Source: Carnegiea gigantea
Lineage: Eukaryota; Streptophyta; Magnoliopsida; Caryophyllales; Cactaceae
Assembly (NCBI GenBank): GCA_029747015.1
Contig: JAKOGI010002149.1
Span: forward strand, 1-64,000
Direction: 5' to 3'
Length of the DNA: 64,000 bases
In this document: in pieces, positions 12,105-25,030 of the stretch
How positions within the stretch are numbered: position 1 is the stretch's first letter
How the letters are laid out: each line of letters starts with the position of its first letter
Notes under the pieces: model-generated
Seen by the model: only the letters and a program-made list of their open reading frames with translations
What the model was told of the DNA's origin: nothing
Database searches by the model: none
Position numbers and translations under genes: made by a program

Positions 12105-13545
12105 TTGTACAATTCTAATTCAAATACGTAAACATAATCCAAAGGCGTACTTTCCAACTTCTGCTTTCTCAATAAAGGTAACCTATAATTTTCTGATAAT
12201 AAGAATCCATGTGTCATCAGTCTTTTTATACTAATAAAATAGATATGGAGATCACTTAAAATAAAGAAATTTGGTCGTTATTAGATGTGGGTTATAAGTA
12301 ATAGCATCTTTAATTATTCAAACTGACTTCTGGAAAAAAGGGACGATTTGTAGTTGGAAGAGATGTCCGAGGTCTATGCTTATAAATACGATTGTGAAAG
12401 TGCTGAAAATTCATCCCCTATAAAAGTTCAAGTCATCGTTTTCTACTAGAAATTTTCTCTCCTGCGTCCTTTTCTAGAAAACGAAGGTTATGTTGACTAT
12501 GTTGTATGTATGTGATTCTTTATATGCTTTGTTATTTTGGGTTCGTTAAACACGCAATTTATGCACTAACCTTTTCAGTAATCCCTAGGTATGCTATATT
12601 TTGCCCTGTTTTATTTCATTTTGTTTCCAATGCAACAAAAAAACAGGTGATAAATTGAAAAATATATGGATATAAATTAAAAAAAGTGTTTCCAAATTTA
12701 GAAGTATTTATAATGCATTTTTAAGGATTCAATCTTAGTATGTAAAACTAAAACTATCTGTGTCCACCCATTTGATGGAAAAATGAAAATTATAAATCTA
12801 AACCGATAAACCTTAATCCAAGGGCTTTTGGACGGCAATAATTCTAACTTCGGAGGTATCGAAAAATCAATAATGTCTACTTAAGGAATAACACCCTATG
12901 CCCCATACTTTGAGTTAGAGTATTTATTTTCGTATAAATCATCACCAAATCAAACATCCTCTAATTTAGTAAATTGATGACTTCTAACTTTCTTATCACA
13001 TTAATATATTTTCCTTCCCTTTTCTCATTATCACCATTTGCATCCATAAATATATCATCACGTGATCACATCCCCAAAATTTAGGGATATTTATTTTGCT
13101 TATATAGACATTGATTCATGTGCACTTCGACTCCACAATTTTAAAGACGTATAGTAGCTTGCGTATTATACGTAAATAGCAGAGGATACAGGCCATTTAC
13201 AGTTAATTCTTACTACACAATTCCTCACAACTCCATCCCTATATGTTGTGAACCATTAGGAAATGGTACGATTATGTTTTTCTTCCAAGTCGGTGACATT
13301 GGCAGCTTATGGGTTGGATCTAACAAATCCTCCCTCCTCAGATATAAACGGATTTGCAAGTTAGACATCCTAGCCAAGTTAAAAATATTTCTATGGCAAC
13401 TTTGTCATGTGTCCCCCTACCAAAGGAACCCTATTTAATATAGGCATGCAAGTTAACTCCTTTGCCCCTTTTGTCACGCGAAGATTGACGACGCTAAACG
13501 CTTCTTCGTTACTCACAATATTTGGAGATTGACATGTGATCAAGC
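12105..13545. other. No gene seen
   Basis: AT-rich intergenic sequence with no open frame longer than noise and no repeat structure I could define. Confidence 0.4.
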
Positions 13546-13693
13546 GTTTGGTTGGATGTAATGTAAGACGCATGTAACGGAAGTTATTAGGTAATGCAAT
13601 CACTCATGTAATGTAATGAAATGATAATTACATTACAATGTTTGGTTGTTCCTTACTATGCAATGCAATGAATCTATATTAGATGATATGCTA

Positions 13694-13762
<69 letters not shown>

Positions 13763-14358
13763 ATCTCATGATTTTGTGTAATTTCAATAATTTCTATGCT
13801 CTAGAAAAAGTTGTGGATAACAAAAGTGCAAAAGAAATATAATTATATAAATTTGCATGTGATAGAAGATCAAAAAATATTTCTTGAAATAATAAAATAG
13901 GGGGAAAAAGTGGGTATAAAGCATAGACAAAGAGCGAGAGAGAGAATTGCAGGGTTTGGGCATTTAATTGTGATCATCATGATCATCATGATTATCATTA
14001 TTATTATTATTATTATTACTATTATTATTATTATAAACATGAAGAACAAGAGATAGAAAGTGATGATATTGTTGGTTTGGGGGAGGGGGGAGGGGCGAGG
14101 AGAGAGAACATAGTACAGAAAGGGACAATGAGCCAATGGCCATACAACATTGGAGACTCTAAGTAAGCCAAACTTTGGTTATAGAAAGATGTAATCAAAA
14201 TTATTTAGCAAATTGTTAAGTAATGGTAATTTCATAGGTTGAAGTAAATGTAATTACAATGTAAATTTGATTGCATTGCTTAATTATAATTAAACATGAT
14301 AATGGAATCATTATTACATTATTAATTGCGTTATCACTTTAATTACATCAAACCAAAC
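13546..14358. mobile_element. MITE-like element with GTTTGGTT ends
   Basis: The left end is GTTTGGTTGGATGTAATGTAA, shortened here to its first 16-20 bases for comparison; the inverted right end is GTTTGGTTTGATGTAATTAA. Subterminal regions are rich in taatgtaat. Two microsatellites lie inside: (TA)n/(TG)n at about 13691-13759 and an AT-rich trinucleotide run at 13975-14035. No coding capacity. Confidence 0.6.
13691..13759. repeat. (TA)n-(TG)n microsatellite
   Basis: About 13 TA units run directly into about 21 TG units, inside the GTTTGGTT MITE. Confidence 0.95.
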
Positions 14359-14488
14359 AAGACATTAGATTAACAACAACCTCCTGCCTAACCCACAAAG
14401 TGGAATTTTACAAAAGCTTTGGCCTGCTAGATTGAGTTGCTACCCTTTGTAGTTTCTACCAATTTGGATAGAGTAGTTGTTCTACTTT

Positions 14489-14685
14489 GAGCCTGTTCTT
14501 TTCGTGGGCCAATCCACATTTATCAACTTCAACTCATTTCAATCTACTTCAACCTACTTCAACCTATTTCAACCTACTTGAAAAAAAAAATACCAACTTC
14601 AATCCACTTCAACCTACTTCAACCAACTTCAACCCACTTCAACCAATTTCAACCCACCCTCTTCATAATTTTAATAATTTGTAAA
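14489..14685. mobile_element. Foldback family fragment (C): single end with CTTCAACC array
   Basis: Starts GCCTGTTCTTTTCGTGGGCC, then about 14 units of the type CTTCAACC/CTTCAATC with an A-run in the middle. No matching inverted end follows before the next element begins at 14703, so this is a truncated or partly deleted copy lying next to copy D. Confidence 0.6.
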
Positions 14686-14702
14686 GTATCATATGGAATT
14701 TA

Positions 14703-15945
14703 GGGCCTGTTGTTTTCTTAAGGACATTGGGTGGAGAAAAGGGTGAACTCGGTTGAAGTCGGTTGAGGTAGGCTGAAGTTGGTATTTTTTTTTGAGGTGG
14801 GTTGAAATAGATTGATGTAGGTTGAAGTGCGTTCAAGTTGGTATATTTTGTATATGGTGGATTGAAGTGGGTTAAAATAATGAGAATGAAACTAATGTGT
14901 AACAATTTATGAAGTTATCGAAATTTTGTGAAATTTTTGTGAATTCTTTTTTATTTTTTATTGTTTATTTTTTATTTTTTATTTTTTATTTTTTATTTTT
15001 TTACTTTTTATTTTTGATTTTTGATTTTTGATTTTCCTTTTTCTTTTTTCCTTTTTCTTTTTTCTTTTTTCTTTTTTCTTTTTTATTTTTATTTTTTATT
15101 TTTTATTTTGTATTTTTTACGTTGTTTGTTTCGTTTTTTACTTTTTATTTTTTAATTTTTAATTTTAATTTTAATTTTTTAAATAAAAAAATAAATATTA
15201 AAAATTAAAAATTAAAAAAATAATAAATTACAAAATAATAAATTAAAAAATAAAAAATAAAAAATAAGAATGAAGAAATTTAAAAAATAAAAAATAAGAA
15301 ATAAAAAATAAGAAATAAGAAATAAAAAATAAAAAATAAAAATAAAAACTACAAATAAAAAATAAAAAATAAAAAATGAAAATGAAAATAAAAATAAAAA
15401 AATAAAAAATTAAAAATTAAAAAATGAAAAATGAAAAATGAAAAATGAAAAATAAAAAATGAAAAATGAAAAATAAAAAATAAAAAATAAAAAAATAAAA
15501 AATAACAAAACTAACAAAAATAACAAAAATAAAAAGTAAAAAATAAAAAAATAGAAAAATAGAAAAACGAAAAATAAAAAATGAAAAAAAAACGAAAAAT
15601 AAAAAATAAAAAAATAAAAAATAAAAATTCAAAATTAAAAATAAAAAATAAAAAATAAAAAATAAAAAAGAATAAACAAAAATTTCACAAAATTTCGATA
15701 ACTTCAAAAATTATCACACATTAGTTACATTCTTATTATTTTAACCCACTTCAACCCACCACATAAAAAATATACCAACTCCAACGCACTTCAACCAACA
15801 TCAACTCACTTCAACCTACTTCAACTTATTTCAACCCATCTAAAAAAAAAAAACCAACTTCAACCTACCTCAACACACCTCAACCTACTTCAACCTACTT
15901 CACCCTTTTACCCACCCTATTTAGGGTAAAGAAAAGAACAGGCCC
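14703..15945. mobile_element. Large foldback element (D), GTTGAAGT arrays plus A/T arms
   Basis: Terminal inverted repeats GGGCCTGTTGTTTTCTT (left) and GGGCCTGTTCTTTTCTTT (right, inverted) are followed by GTTGAAGT arrays on the left and mirrored CTTCAACC arrays on the right. Between them is a long imperfect palindrome: T-rich units such as attttttattttt (about 14945-15180), then A-rich units such as aaaaataaaaaat (about 15181-15680). Whole element 1.24 kb; it could fold almost end to end. No transposase, so it must be mobilised in trans if at all. I did not find a convincing target duplication. Confidence 0.75.
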
Positions 15946-16034
15946 TTTGAAGTATATGGAAGTCAAAGAATAACAGGGTATTTCGTTATGAAATGCCCAG
16001 TCTCGGTATCACCTTGATAAGAGTTAAAAAAAAT

Positions 16035-16700
16035 AAAATAAAAAGCTAGCATTGAATAGCATGTGAGACACAAACTCACAAAAACACTCCAACGATCATA
16101 CCCACGTCATATCATTCAACCGTCAATCGTAAGAGGATACATTAAGTAGCATGGAGTTGACCACAGAGTGAATTCATCAAAATCAATTTTGATGGATCCA
16201 AAAACTTTACAGGGAATAGCAGGTGTCTTCATTATTCGTAACTAAGAAGGAGCATTTATTTAAGCAGCAACATTCAACTTAGGAGCAACATCAATGTCAA
16301 CAGCAAAAGCAACAATTATGAGAAACGACATCAAAGTAATGATATAAGCAAGTTTTACTAATACCCACATTAATAAAAAGACAACAGAATTCTCATCCAA
16401 GTAGTTCAAGATCATGTTCAATCACCAGGAGAGTGGGAGATTCAAGTCTTGATACAAGACATTTGCACTTGCATCCAACTTTATAACATTGCTATCATTA
16501 CTCACATTTTTATGTAAGGGAATTGTGCAGCCACTAGAAAAATATGGTTAGTCATTGCAGTCCACGGTACAGTGGAATAAAAGACCCATATAAGGGTCTT
16601 CTTTCTATCCTCTACGACGATAATTAAGCAAAAGATCCTCAAAGGAAGAGCTGCTTAGACAATATTACTTATCTTGCTTACCAAAAAACATATGTGTGAA
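16035..16700 (+). pseudogene. L1-type LINE 3' end (RNase H region), decayed
   Basis: Shares a long diverged match with the 3' part of the L1 at 19483-21507: caaaatcaattttgatggatc, ataagcaagttttactaat, and the terminal attacttatcttgcttacc all have counterparts there. Reading frames are broken many times. It lacks the reverse transcriptase part. Confidence 0.6.
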
Positions 16701-18130
16701 TTGTGTATCACACACTATCATTCACGTATATAAACAAGTCAGAAGGTCATCATGCAGTCACTAAATCAAACTACTTTTGATGTGATGACAGTATAGATAA
16801 AACAAATGCCCTTAACGTAGGAGATAGTGGTGCTATCTTTTAAATAAAAACAATTATTCTTGATCTTGTACATGTAATGCATGGTAAAAGTTTTTAATTT
16901 TCTTACTGTAATAAAAACCCATAGAAACGAATTATAATCAACAATCTAGCAATCATATGTAAAATTTTGAAGATTTTTTAAATTAAAAGTTCAATGACTT
17001 TTAAAATATAATTCAATGACATTTTAAGTTAACTAAAACATATAAATTATTATGTGTTTTTTTTTTAAAAATAAATACCATATGTGCTGCACCTATAGAG
17101 AATAATTTTATCTATAGAAAACAAATGTTAACAAATGTTGCTAAAAAAACATACCACTTGAACCCTTTTTCTCTCGAAATTGAAAGCAATTTTTTACTTT
17201 GTGGTTGTCATTTATGCTTGGTATTATCTAGTTTGTATAAGATTCATAGCGACTGTCTCCATTTTTATGTTTATACTTGTGTTCAAAGAAAAGTTAACTA
17301 ATCAAAAGGTTAATCCCTACTTGTTATTATTTGGAATTATTACTATCAACGCAACAAAGTGCATGTGAGATGCGCAAATAAATATTTTATCACAATCTTT
17401 TATTATGTATATTTTTTTTAAAAAAATAATAATATTGGGGTCATAATCTTTGAATATGTATATTTTTAAAAAAACTGAAAAGATAAAAATAATAATGTTA
17501 AAAATCTTTTATTATTTTTTAATAGGCTTAGATTTAGTTTGGGAATTAAGGACAAAACTTTGAGAGCTTGCCATGTGTGAATTGTTAGGCTTAGAATATT
17601 TTGTTTATATGTATATATAGATTCTAAATATCCAATACCCTCAAAATAGAATCATTTGCCCCCAAAACTCTTTAATACAAATTAGCCCACCTCACACCGA
17701 TGCAATCCACGCCAAGCCTTGTACCTTTTTCTGAGCCTTCCCGTTACAACCTTGGCGTTCTTGCCTCAAATTCATTAAGCTTTGCCATAATGCCAAATCC
17801 AATTAGCAGTAAATCGTACAGTGACCATAATGCCGTGGCAGCACAGTTGACATTAAGGAGCTTCTTCATAGAAACTAGAATGTCATTCCGAACTATGTCA
17901 AGCAACCAGTCAATTTGGTTGCCTGTTCTTGCTTTCATCCCAAAGGAGCATAACGATGTCCTTGTCATCCATTATGAGCCACCGAACTCATTATAGACTG
18001 CATAGTCTGCATTAAATCTGGATCAAGACACCTACCATCTTACGCAACAACTTGAAGATGAGGAGTATGTGCCGCTTGATAATGCCTAGATGGTACTTTG
18101 TCCAAGATGTTTTGAATGCCAGCAGGTGCA
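16701..18130. other. No gene recognised
   Basis: AT-rich. At 17700-17996 both strands carry a reading frame of 75-98 codons (minus strand includes NQIDWLLDIVRNDILVSMKK), more balanced in base use than its surroundings. It directly precedes the copia remnant and may be an older captured or retrotransposon piece; I do not recognise it. Confidence 0.3.
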
Positions 18131-18680
18131 GTCTACTTGGGACCCAATCTCATTGCCTGGAGATCCAAGAAACAACCTACGATCTCCAAATCCTATATTG
18201 AAGCAAAGTACTGCGCTCTTGGCTACACTGTTGTTGAAACCATTTCGATTCGCAAATTAAACTTCTCTTGACCTCGGGTTTACGCTACGTGGCCCCGTCC
18301 ATCTTTATTGTGATAACATCAATGCCGCTTACATGTATGCCAGTCCCATTTAGCAAACATATTGTTGTTGCCTATCATTTTGTTAAAGAATAGGTTGCTG
18401 ATGGTGATCTAGTTGTTCGTTACATTCCTATGTGCTTGCATAGTGCTGATATCTTTATGCAGGGATTGTCATCTAAATGATTTTTATTTTTAAAATCCAA
18501 TCTGTCCGTACATCTCCTGATCAGATTGAAGGAGCGTAATAAAGTATAGAAATAATAATGTACTTTTTATCTATATAGTTTGTTATAAGTACAACTCTAG
18601 ACTCATTGGGTTAGGTGAGCCTTTCCTGCTATATATTATTCTCCGCATAGACCATCCTATTTTGCAACCATCATCTGAAG
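18131..18680 (+). pseudogene. Ty1-copia Pol remnant (RNase H end) and possible LTR start
   Basis: The translation from about 18131 reads AVYLGPNLIAWRSKKQPTIS, followed by an SYIEAKY motif, the hallmark RNase H segment of plant copia polyproteins (usual form STEAEY). Downstream phrases (GPVHLYCDN-like, ADIFTKGL-like, QQF-like) are recognisable only across several stops and frameshifts. After the end of Pol an A/G-rich tract (gattgaaggagcg) could be the polypurine tract, and the sequence after it the start of a 3' LTR. Long dead; the rest of the element was not found. Confidence 0.7.
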
Positions 18681-19468
18681 TGGTTTTACTTTACGAAGCT
18701 TCATTCCAGCAATTCTCTTTTGAGACAACTCCCCTTGTTAGATTTCAAGTATTCTGTGTTTTTTCCCCGTGACTTTGTCCTGTTATTTGGACTAGTCGTA
18801 AATAGAGCTCGAGCCTTCTTGGAGCCGAACACATCAACTCCCACCTTTTCAACTCTATTAAAGCATTCCAAGCCAGTGGAACTCATTGCACTGACGGGGC
18901 TCCTAGTTTCATTTTTTAGCTTTCAATGCATGCCACATATGGAATGGAACTCGGGTTGAAACTCTCTGCAGTTCCATTCTGAGTTCCATTTTTTTGTCTT
19001 TTTGTGCCTTTTTGTTTTTCTTTTTTTCATTTTACTTAAAAATATTACTTTTGTGGTTAAGAAAAAAAAGTAGGATGTTATATGGTGGATTCATGATGAA
19101 TATTTTATTGAATAATCCAAAACAAAGTTTCATAGATTGGAGAAGTAAAGGATTTAAGTTCCAAAAATAGAAGGTTTACTGACGTGAATGGATAAACTTC
19201 CAAATTTGTGGAACTCCCGTTGGCATCGAATGCTCTTTTCATGTCGTGCAATAGTTATTTCACTTTGCACGAAACAATAGAAAAATTGATGCGGAATTTC
19301 CTAAGAAAACATTTACGTTGAAAAAATAATTTTCCGGAAAAGCTATTTCTCCTCAATGAAACCCTACCTAAGAATATATATGTCGTGATTTTTGGATTGG
19401 TTTTAGATATTAGTTAAAGTTTCCGAGGAGCTGCTCATTTATTTGTCTGATTGTCAACTCTGGCTGTT
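18681..19468. other. No gene recognised
   Basis: A stretch at 18700-18960 is open on both strands but matches nothing I know. The remainder is AT-rich without features. Confidence 0.3.
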
Positions 19469-19980
19469 AGGAATACTTAAAGTACAATGCATGATCGTCG
19501 CGATGTAGCCTCTATTTTTAATTATAATACACCAAGATAATCTTGGTAAGTACATGAGGTCCCCAGTTTTTACGGGCAAACCAAAAGTGGAAACTTTTTA
19601 GAGTTAGTCAATAAGACTACTGCAAAACTTCAACCATGGAAAGCAAGATACATTACTAAAGCAAGTAGAGTACTCTTAATTCAGACAAATTCAGAGTCCA
19701 CGCAAGCACGTACAATGCAGTGCTTCCAACTTCCCAATTCTATAAGCAAGAAAATTGACAAAATTGGCCCAAATTTCTTATGCAAAAAAAATCAGTCATT
19801 GACGAAGGGCTACCAATGGTCTCCTGGGATAAAATTTATCGATCGAAAAAGGCAGGTGGCCTTGGTCTAAGAAAGATGCAGGCATTAAACGGTGCTTTTA
19901 TGAGTAAGTTGACTTGGAGACTTTTTAATGGACAAATCCTCTGGACAAAACAAATGACAGCCAAATATCATGTCAATGAA

Positions 19981-20014
<34 letters not shown>

Positions 20015-21521
20015 GTCAAGCCTAGACAAGTGGGCTCTTGGGCATGGCAATGTATTCTGAAAAATCGACAACAATTTTGTAAAGGGATATGTTGGAAAGT
20101 TGGATATGACACACTAATTAACTTCTGGTTAGATAATTGGTGCGATAATGATGGTCTTGCAAACCTGATGGGATTACACGACACATCCAGTATCGACACC
20201 TCACTCAGAGTCTTGCAAGTTATCTTGCCCAACAAAGAATGGGATATCATCACATTAAAAGGATTAGTTAATGATTCCTGCCTTCAAAAGATTTTAGCAA
20301 CACCTATTCCGTTCAACCCTTTCTCTGACTCTCTTTATTGGGGCCTCTCCGAAAGTGGAGAATTCTTCACTAAATCAACCACTTGTGCAGCTCATGTATG
20401 GATGTTCAAAAATCCCAACCATGAGAATTTAATTGGGTATGGAAATTAGACATTATGCCTAAATTACAAATTTTTTTTTGGCAATTATGTCATGCATCTC
20501 TCCCTACTAGAAGAAATCTCTTTTTTAGAGGATTGGATATTGACCTAGTTTGCCCCCACTATAGGGAAAAAAAAAATTGGGGATGCAGAACATCTCTTCC
20601 TGGGATGTAATAATGCTCAATCAGTTTGACAAACTGCAAGCAACCAATTGCGTTGATGTTAATCTACCAAATAACCCCCAAATAACGGTATGAAGCTGGT
20701 TAGCTTATCCCAAACATTCTCATTCACCTAATAATGTGGACAGAATTGAAGCACTCCTATGGAGTATTTGGAAAATAAGGAATAATAAGATATTTCGCAA
20801 CGAAGTATATCCAATCCGGTTATTACACTACTAATAGCAAAATGAGCAAGCGCAGAATAGTGCATAAGACATAAACTCAGACGAGCACTCTTCCCATTCA
20901 ACCCCCACCCACACCCACACCCACACCCACCAGCTGTTCGCCGAAAGAAGACTCGGTGCATAGCATGGAAGAAACCATAAGGAGGATTCATCAGAATCAA
21001 TTTTGATGGATCAAAAAATGCTCAAGAAGTAACAGGAAAATTCATCATTCGCAATTGGAAAGACATATCTATATAAGCAGTATCATTCAATCTAGGAGCA
21101 GTGTCAGTTTTGATAGCAGAAGTAATAGTCGTGCACAATGGAATCAAAGCAGCAGTTCAAGCTAGGTTTACTAATATTCATGTTGAAGATGACAATCAAA
21201 TCCTCATTCAAGAAGTCCAAGGACATATTCAAACACCGTGGAAAATTCAAGTGTTATTAGAAGACATTACGGCTTATCTACATAGCTGTGACAATGTTAT
21301 TATCAATCACATTAATAAGCAAGGTAATAGTACAAGCGACTGGCTGGCTAGATATGATTTTTCTCTTCATTCCACAAGTCTGTGGAATGTAGTCCCGCAT
21401 AGGAATCTTGATCGTTTCTTATATGAGGATAATTTAGGAAGAACCCTTGAGAAAAGAGCTTTCTAATTTGTATTACTTATCTTTCTTACCCAAAATTAAA
21501 AAAAATCAGGAATACTTAAAG
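19469..21521 (+). mobile_element. 5'-truncated L1-type LINE with 14-bp target duplication
   Basis: The string aggaatacttaaag occurs at 19469-19482 and again at 21508-21521, flanking 19483-21507. Inside, the plus strand gives the C-terminal part of the plant L1 reverse transcriptase (LGKYM, LQPWKARYITKASRVLLIQT, KKAGGLGLRKMQALN), the following domain (AWQCILKNRQQFCKG, WWRVG-like ICWKVGYDTLINFWLDNW) and an RNase H end (VEDDNQILIQEVQG, NKQGNSTSDWLA). Several stops and frameshifts break it (for example near 20448 and 20575-20640). The 3' end is A-rich (aaaattaaaaaaaatc). The 5' part, with endonuclease and RT core, is missing, as is common after target-primed reverse transcription. Confidence 0.9.
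19982..20010 (+). repeat. Poly(T) run inside the LINE reading frame
   Basis: About 28 T interrupt the LINE between the TAKYH and AWQCILK segments, coding a run of Phe. Related L1 proteins have no such run, so it is an insertion or slippage tract. Confidence 0.9.
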
Positions 21522-21715
21522 GGGGTGCTTGGGTAAGTCTTATCTGAGTCTTTAGATTGTAATCCACATATTGACAATAAGATTTCTAATCTTGATTTTA
21601 GCTGCCACTTCTTATTTGATCTTTGTGGATACATGCTAGAATGATCATTGATAACGATATCATTTTGTATTTCTTGCAATGCATACCTATAAATTACAAA
21701 CTATTTTATTACTAG

Positions 21716-22829
21716 TTCTGTGTGGCAAACAACTGTTAACTGTTAGTTGTTAACTGATCGTATCAGTTATTAGCTATTAGCTATTAGTTATTTGAATTAA
21801 CTATTTGTATTAATGGTTTGATGAGTTAGCTAATTTGTTGAAAAATTGCTCGATAAAGTTAGCTATGTGTAAAAAAGATGTTTGATAAAATTTCATTTAT
21901 ATCCTTATCTCAAAATTACTTTTTAATAGAACATATGTTTTCATTTATTGGTCATCTTATTTTCTTTTTAAAAAGAATTAAATTTGTGTCATAACAAACT
22001 AACATTATTAAAAAAACATTCATAAGACTTTATTTTCTTACTAATTTTACATAATTTGTATTCATTGTTTATCATATTTCCTTTCAATTTGCACTTATGT
22101 AAATGATAGATGTTTATGTTTATAATGTTATTTTGTTATATTAGATTTTTTTAGGGTTATGAATTAAAATTGAAATTTATATGAATTTCTAATCACTTTA
22201 TCTTTATTAGATTCAATTCATATAAAATATAGTATCAAATGTTACTATTTTGCATCAATCCAAAGTTCATTGTCTACAGAATTGGAAGGAGACTAAATAA
22301 TCCAAAGTATATATATATATATAAATGTTCATAAAAGGTGCATGATGAGAAAACTAAAAAAGTATGATATAATATACTAATGAAATTAGAAAAGCTGCAC
22401 CAAAAAATACATTGCTTAGCTAAAAAAATGCAAACAACGAAAGAGATAATGCAAATTCAATGGTTTGTTTCCCCCCTCCAAAAAAACAGATAGATGTTTA
22501 CTCTTGTTAATTCTCAAGATCTAACTAAAATGCTATTGATGTAAACTTTCAAGAGACACTTTATGGTCTTTCTATTTCATAAAAGCAATATTATATAAAT
22601 ATAATTAATGGGATGTAGTGTAATTTTTTTGAGCTCTTAGTCAAATGTGTCATTTCCACAAAAAGTTCTTTTGAAAAGGCTAATGGAAATAGTCTTTCAA
22701 AAAGAGCTAATTGGGGCCAACAACTATCTACCACATACCTATATTTAAGCTATTTGACTTGATCAAAATAGCAAAAATATCCCCAAACAGCTCTTTTCTC
22801 CCAAAAAAATTATTGCTACCAAACACCCC
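21716..22829. mobile_element. hAT-like MITE, first of an adjacent pair
   Basis: Left end TGTGTGGCAAACAACTG, inverted right end GGTGTTTGGTAGCAATAA. Subterminal repeats of ttagctatt occur on the left and a mirrored form (gctatttgacttgatc) on the right. The interior matches the neighbouring element (phrases aaaatttcattta, tttattggtcat, ttttattttctttt). Non-coding. Confidence 0.6.
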
Positions 22830-22852
22830 CAATATTTTTATCTTTTTTCTTT

Positions 22853-23287
22853 GACCCTGTTTGGCATCAGCAGTTAATTTTTAGCTGTTTCTGACTTTGT
22901 ATTAGCTGCTAGCTATTTGAATTAGCTATTTGCATTAGCTATTTGAATCAACTGTTTCTATAAAAAGTGTTTACTTAAGTTAGTTGTTTCTGAAAAAGGT
23001 CGTTTGTTGGAATTTCATTTACGTCCTTTAATTTCTCTACATTGCTTACTTGAACATGATTTTTAATTTATTGGTCATTTTATTTTCTTTTCAAAACAAA
23101 TTAAATTTATGTCATATGTAAAAATTATTTCAATTCTTGGAACCTTATTTCCTTACTAATTCTACATATATTTTGTATATATTATTTGCATTGTTTTTGT
23201 TTCAATTTATATGTATTCATGTGATGCCCATACCTTACAATCTTATTTTGTTATTCATTTAAGTTTTTTTATTTTGGTTGTGAATTG

Positions 23288-23325
<38 letters not shown>

Positions 23326-23645
23326 CTATTTTGTCAGGTATCTTTTTCTTTTCAATTTATATGTATTCTTTTGCTCCGATGTCGATGAGCAATATTGATT
23401 ATAGCTATGACCTATGGGTGGGGGAGAGAGAGAGCAGTGAGGTTGAAGATGGGACTGTGTGAATAAAGAAATCAGAATTTTTGATTACGGAAGTAATGTG
23501 CCCTGTAATTTTAATGAAGTTTTGAGCAATCTTGTCATTTACACAAATAGCTATTTACAAAAAGCTACTCATCTAAGCTCTTTGTAAATTGACTTTTTTG
23601 GGGTTAAAACAATGATTACAAAAAGCAATTTACCAAACATTAGGT
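22853..23645. mobile_element. hAT-like MITE, second of the pair
   Basis: Left end CCCTGTTTGGCATCAGC, inverted right end CTAATGTTTGGTAAATTGC, with repeated TAGCTATTTGAATTAGC blocks at the left. It shares ends and several interior blocks with 21716-22829, and lies only about 25 bp from it in the same orientation. A (TA)n run is at 23291-23324. Confidence 0.6.
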
Positions 23646-25030
23646 TAGCTTTTTTGGTTAGATCAAAACAACCAAAAACCCTTAAAAAGTCATTTTATAT
23701 CAAAAAGCCAATGAAAAAATCAAGAACGAACTCCTCCTTATCTTCTTGTCCATTTTCTAAAGCATTTGATTTCATCAAGCACGTTTACAAGTTATTTTAT
23801 TGTTTTAAGAATTAAGATAATATGAAGGTGTATTTATCGCATCAAGATGAAATATGATATCTCCTTTATAGATTAAGTACCATTTAAGCCTAACTTCATT
23901 TATAGGTAGGACAATGCTATGTAAAATTTATGGCGATTTATTTAGGAACGATTTATTAAAATTTTAAGTTAACTTTGATATGACTATTTTATTTCAGGAA
24001 GATAATGTCTCTTCTAAAAATCAAAATCAACTATATAAATTATTAACCACCCAATAGGATTAAACTTTACTTTAAAAAATTCATCTCACAACACCGTTTT
24101 GACATATGCTGTCTGAAACCTTGTGCTGCTCTCTAGTCCTGACTAGAGCTTATTTAGAATTCCAAAGTATTGCCCTACTAATATAACAGAAAAAAAAAAA
24201 GAACCGACTGGGATTTTAGTCTAATAACTTATTAACATTTTAAGCAAAGTATATTCAAAAAATTCCAACCCCCCCCCCCCAAAAAATTCTTGTTTATCCA
24301 AGAAAAAACCGTTCAGTTCTACTCCAAAAAAAAAGTTTCAATTCTACCCCCCAAAAAAACCTCTCTTTTGTTCCTTTGCTTTCTCTTCATATCGAAAGTA
24401 GCAGTTTTGTCCACAATTTGAAGGTGAAGAAGAAGATGGCCAATTCTCTGGCCATTTTAAGCTCTTTTAAAAAATAAAAATTATAAGTCAATAGTAGTTT
24501 TAGTTATGATTTCTCTAATAATTGGGAGATTAACGAATCTCTTCCTTTGTAAAAGTTGTAAATTTTTCTCTAATTGTGAGAGTTTATTATATTGTTGCTT
24601 TTCATTTTTTTCATGTGCGATGATTTTGGGAAAGGGATGGATCAATTATACATATTGAGGTTGTGTATTAATGAATTTTAACTTTTTAATTATAGTTTGT
24701 GTTGTAGGAAGATTATCTCGCCTAAAAGTAATATGCTAGATAAGTAGATCAACTTCATGAAGAATTCGTAATATATTTGTAGATATCGTCAACACTATAT
24801 CGTATTATAGAGAAAGTGGAAATATGAATTTCTTTATTGTCTAGTTGCCTGCAGGCAATCAATGTGTTTCAAATTATTATTTTTAAGGTTGAAATATAAT
24901 TTTGATATTCAAATTCATATTTGTTTAAATCAAATATACATTGTTAGTGTTGTATGACACATTATGAATAATCAAGGAATTGTTTCTTTCACTTAGAAAC
25001 AAAGTTTGTATTAACTTTCGCGCCTTTTAA
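23646..25030. other. No gene seen
   Basis: AT-rich, no coding signal. A C-run followed by an A-run lies at about 24271-24286. A small plus-strand frame at 23612-23815 straddles the MITE border and is not gene-like. Confidence 0.4.

Noticed and set aside
15417..15707. 96-codon minus-strand frame rich in Phe, Ile and Leu (membrane-protein look)
   Set aside because: It is the A/T palindrome of the foldback element read as codons; the hydrophobicity follows from T-rich repeats.
20880..20940. Hexanucleotide-like (CCCACA)n run
   Set aside because: Only about four units; it resembles neither telomere nor subtelomere repeats (TTTAGGG type).
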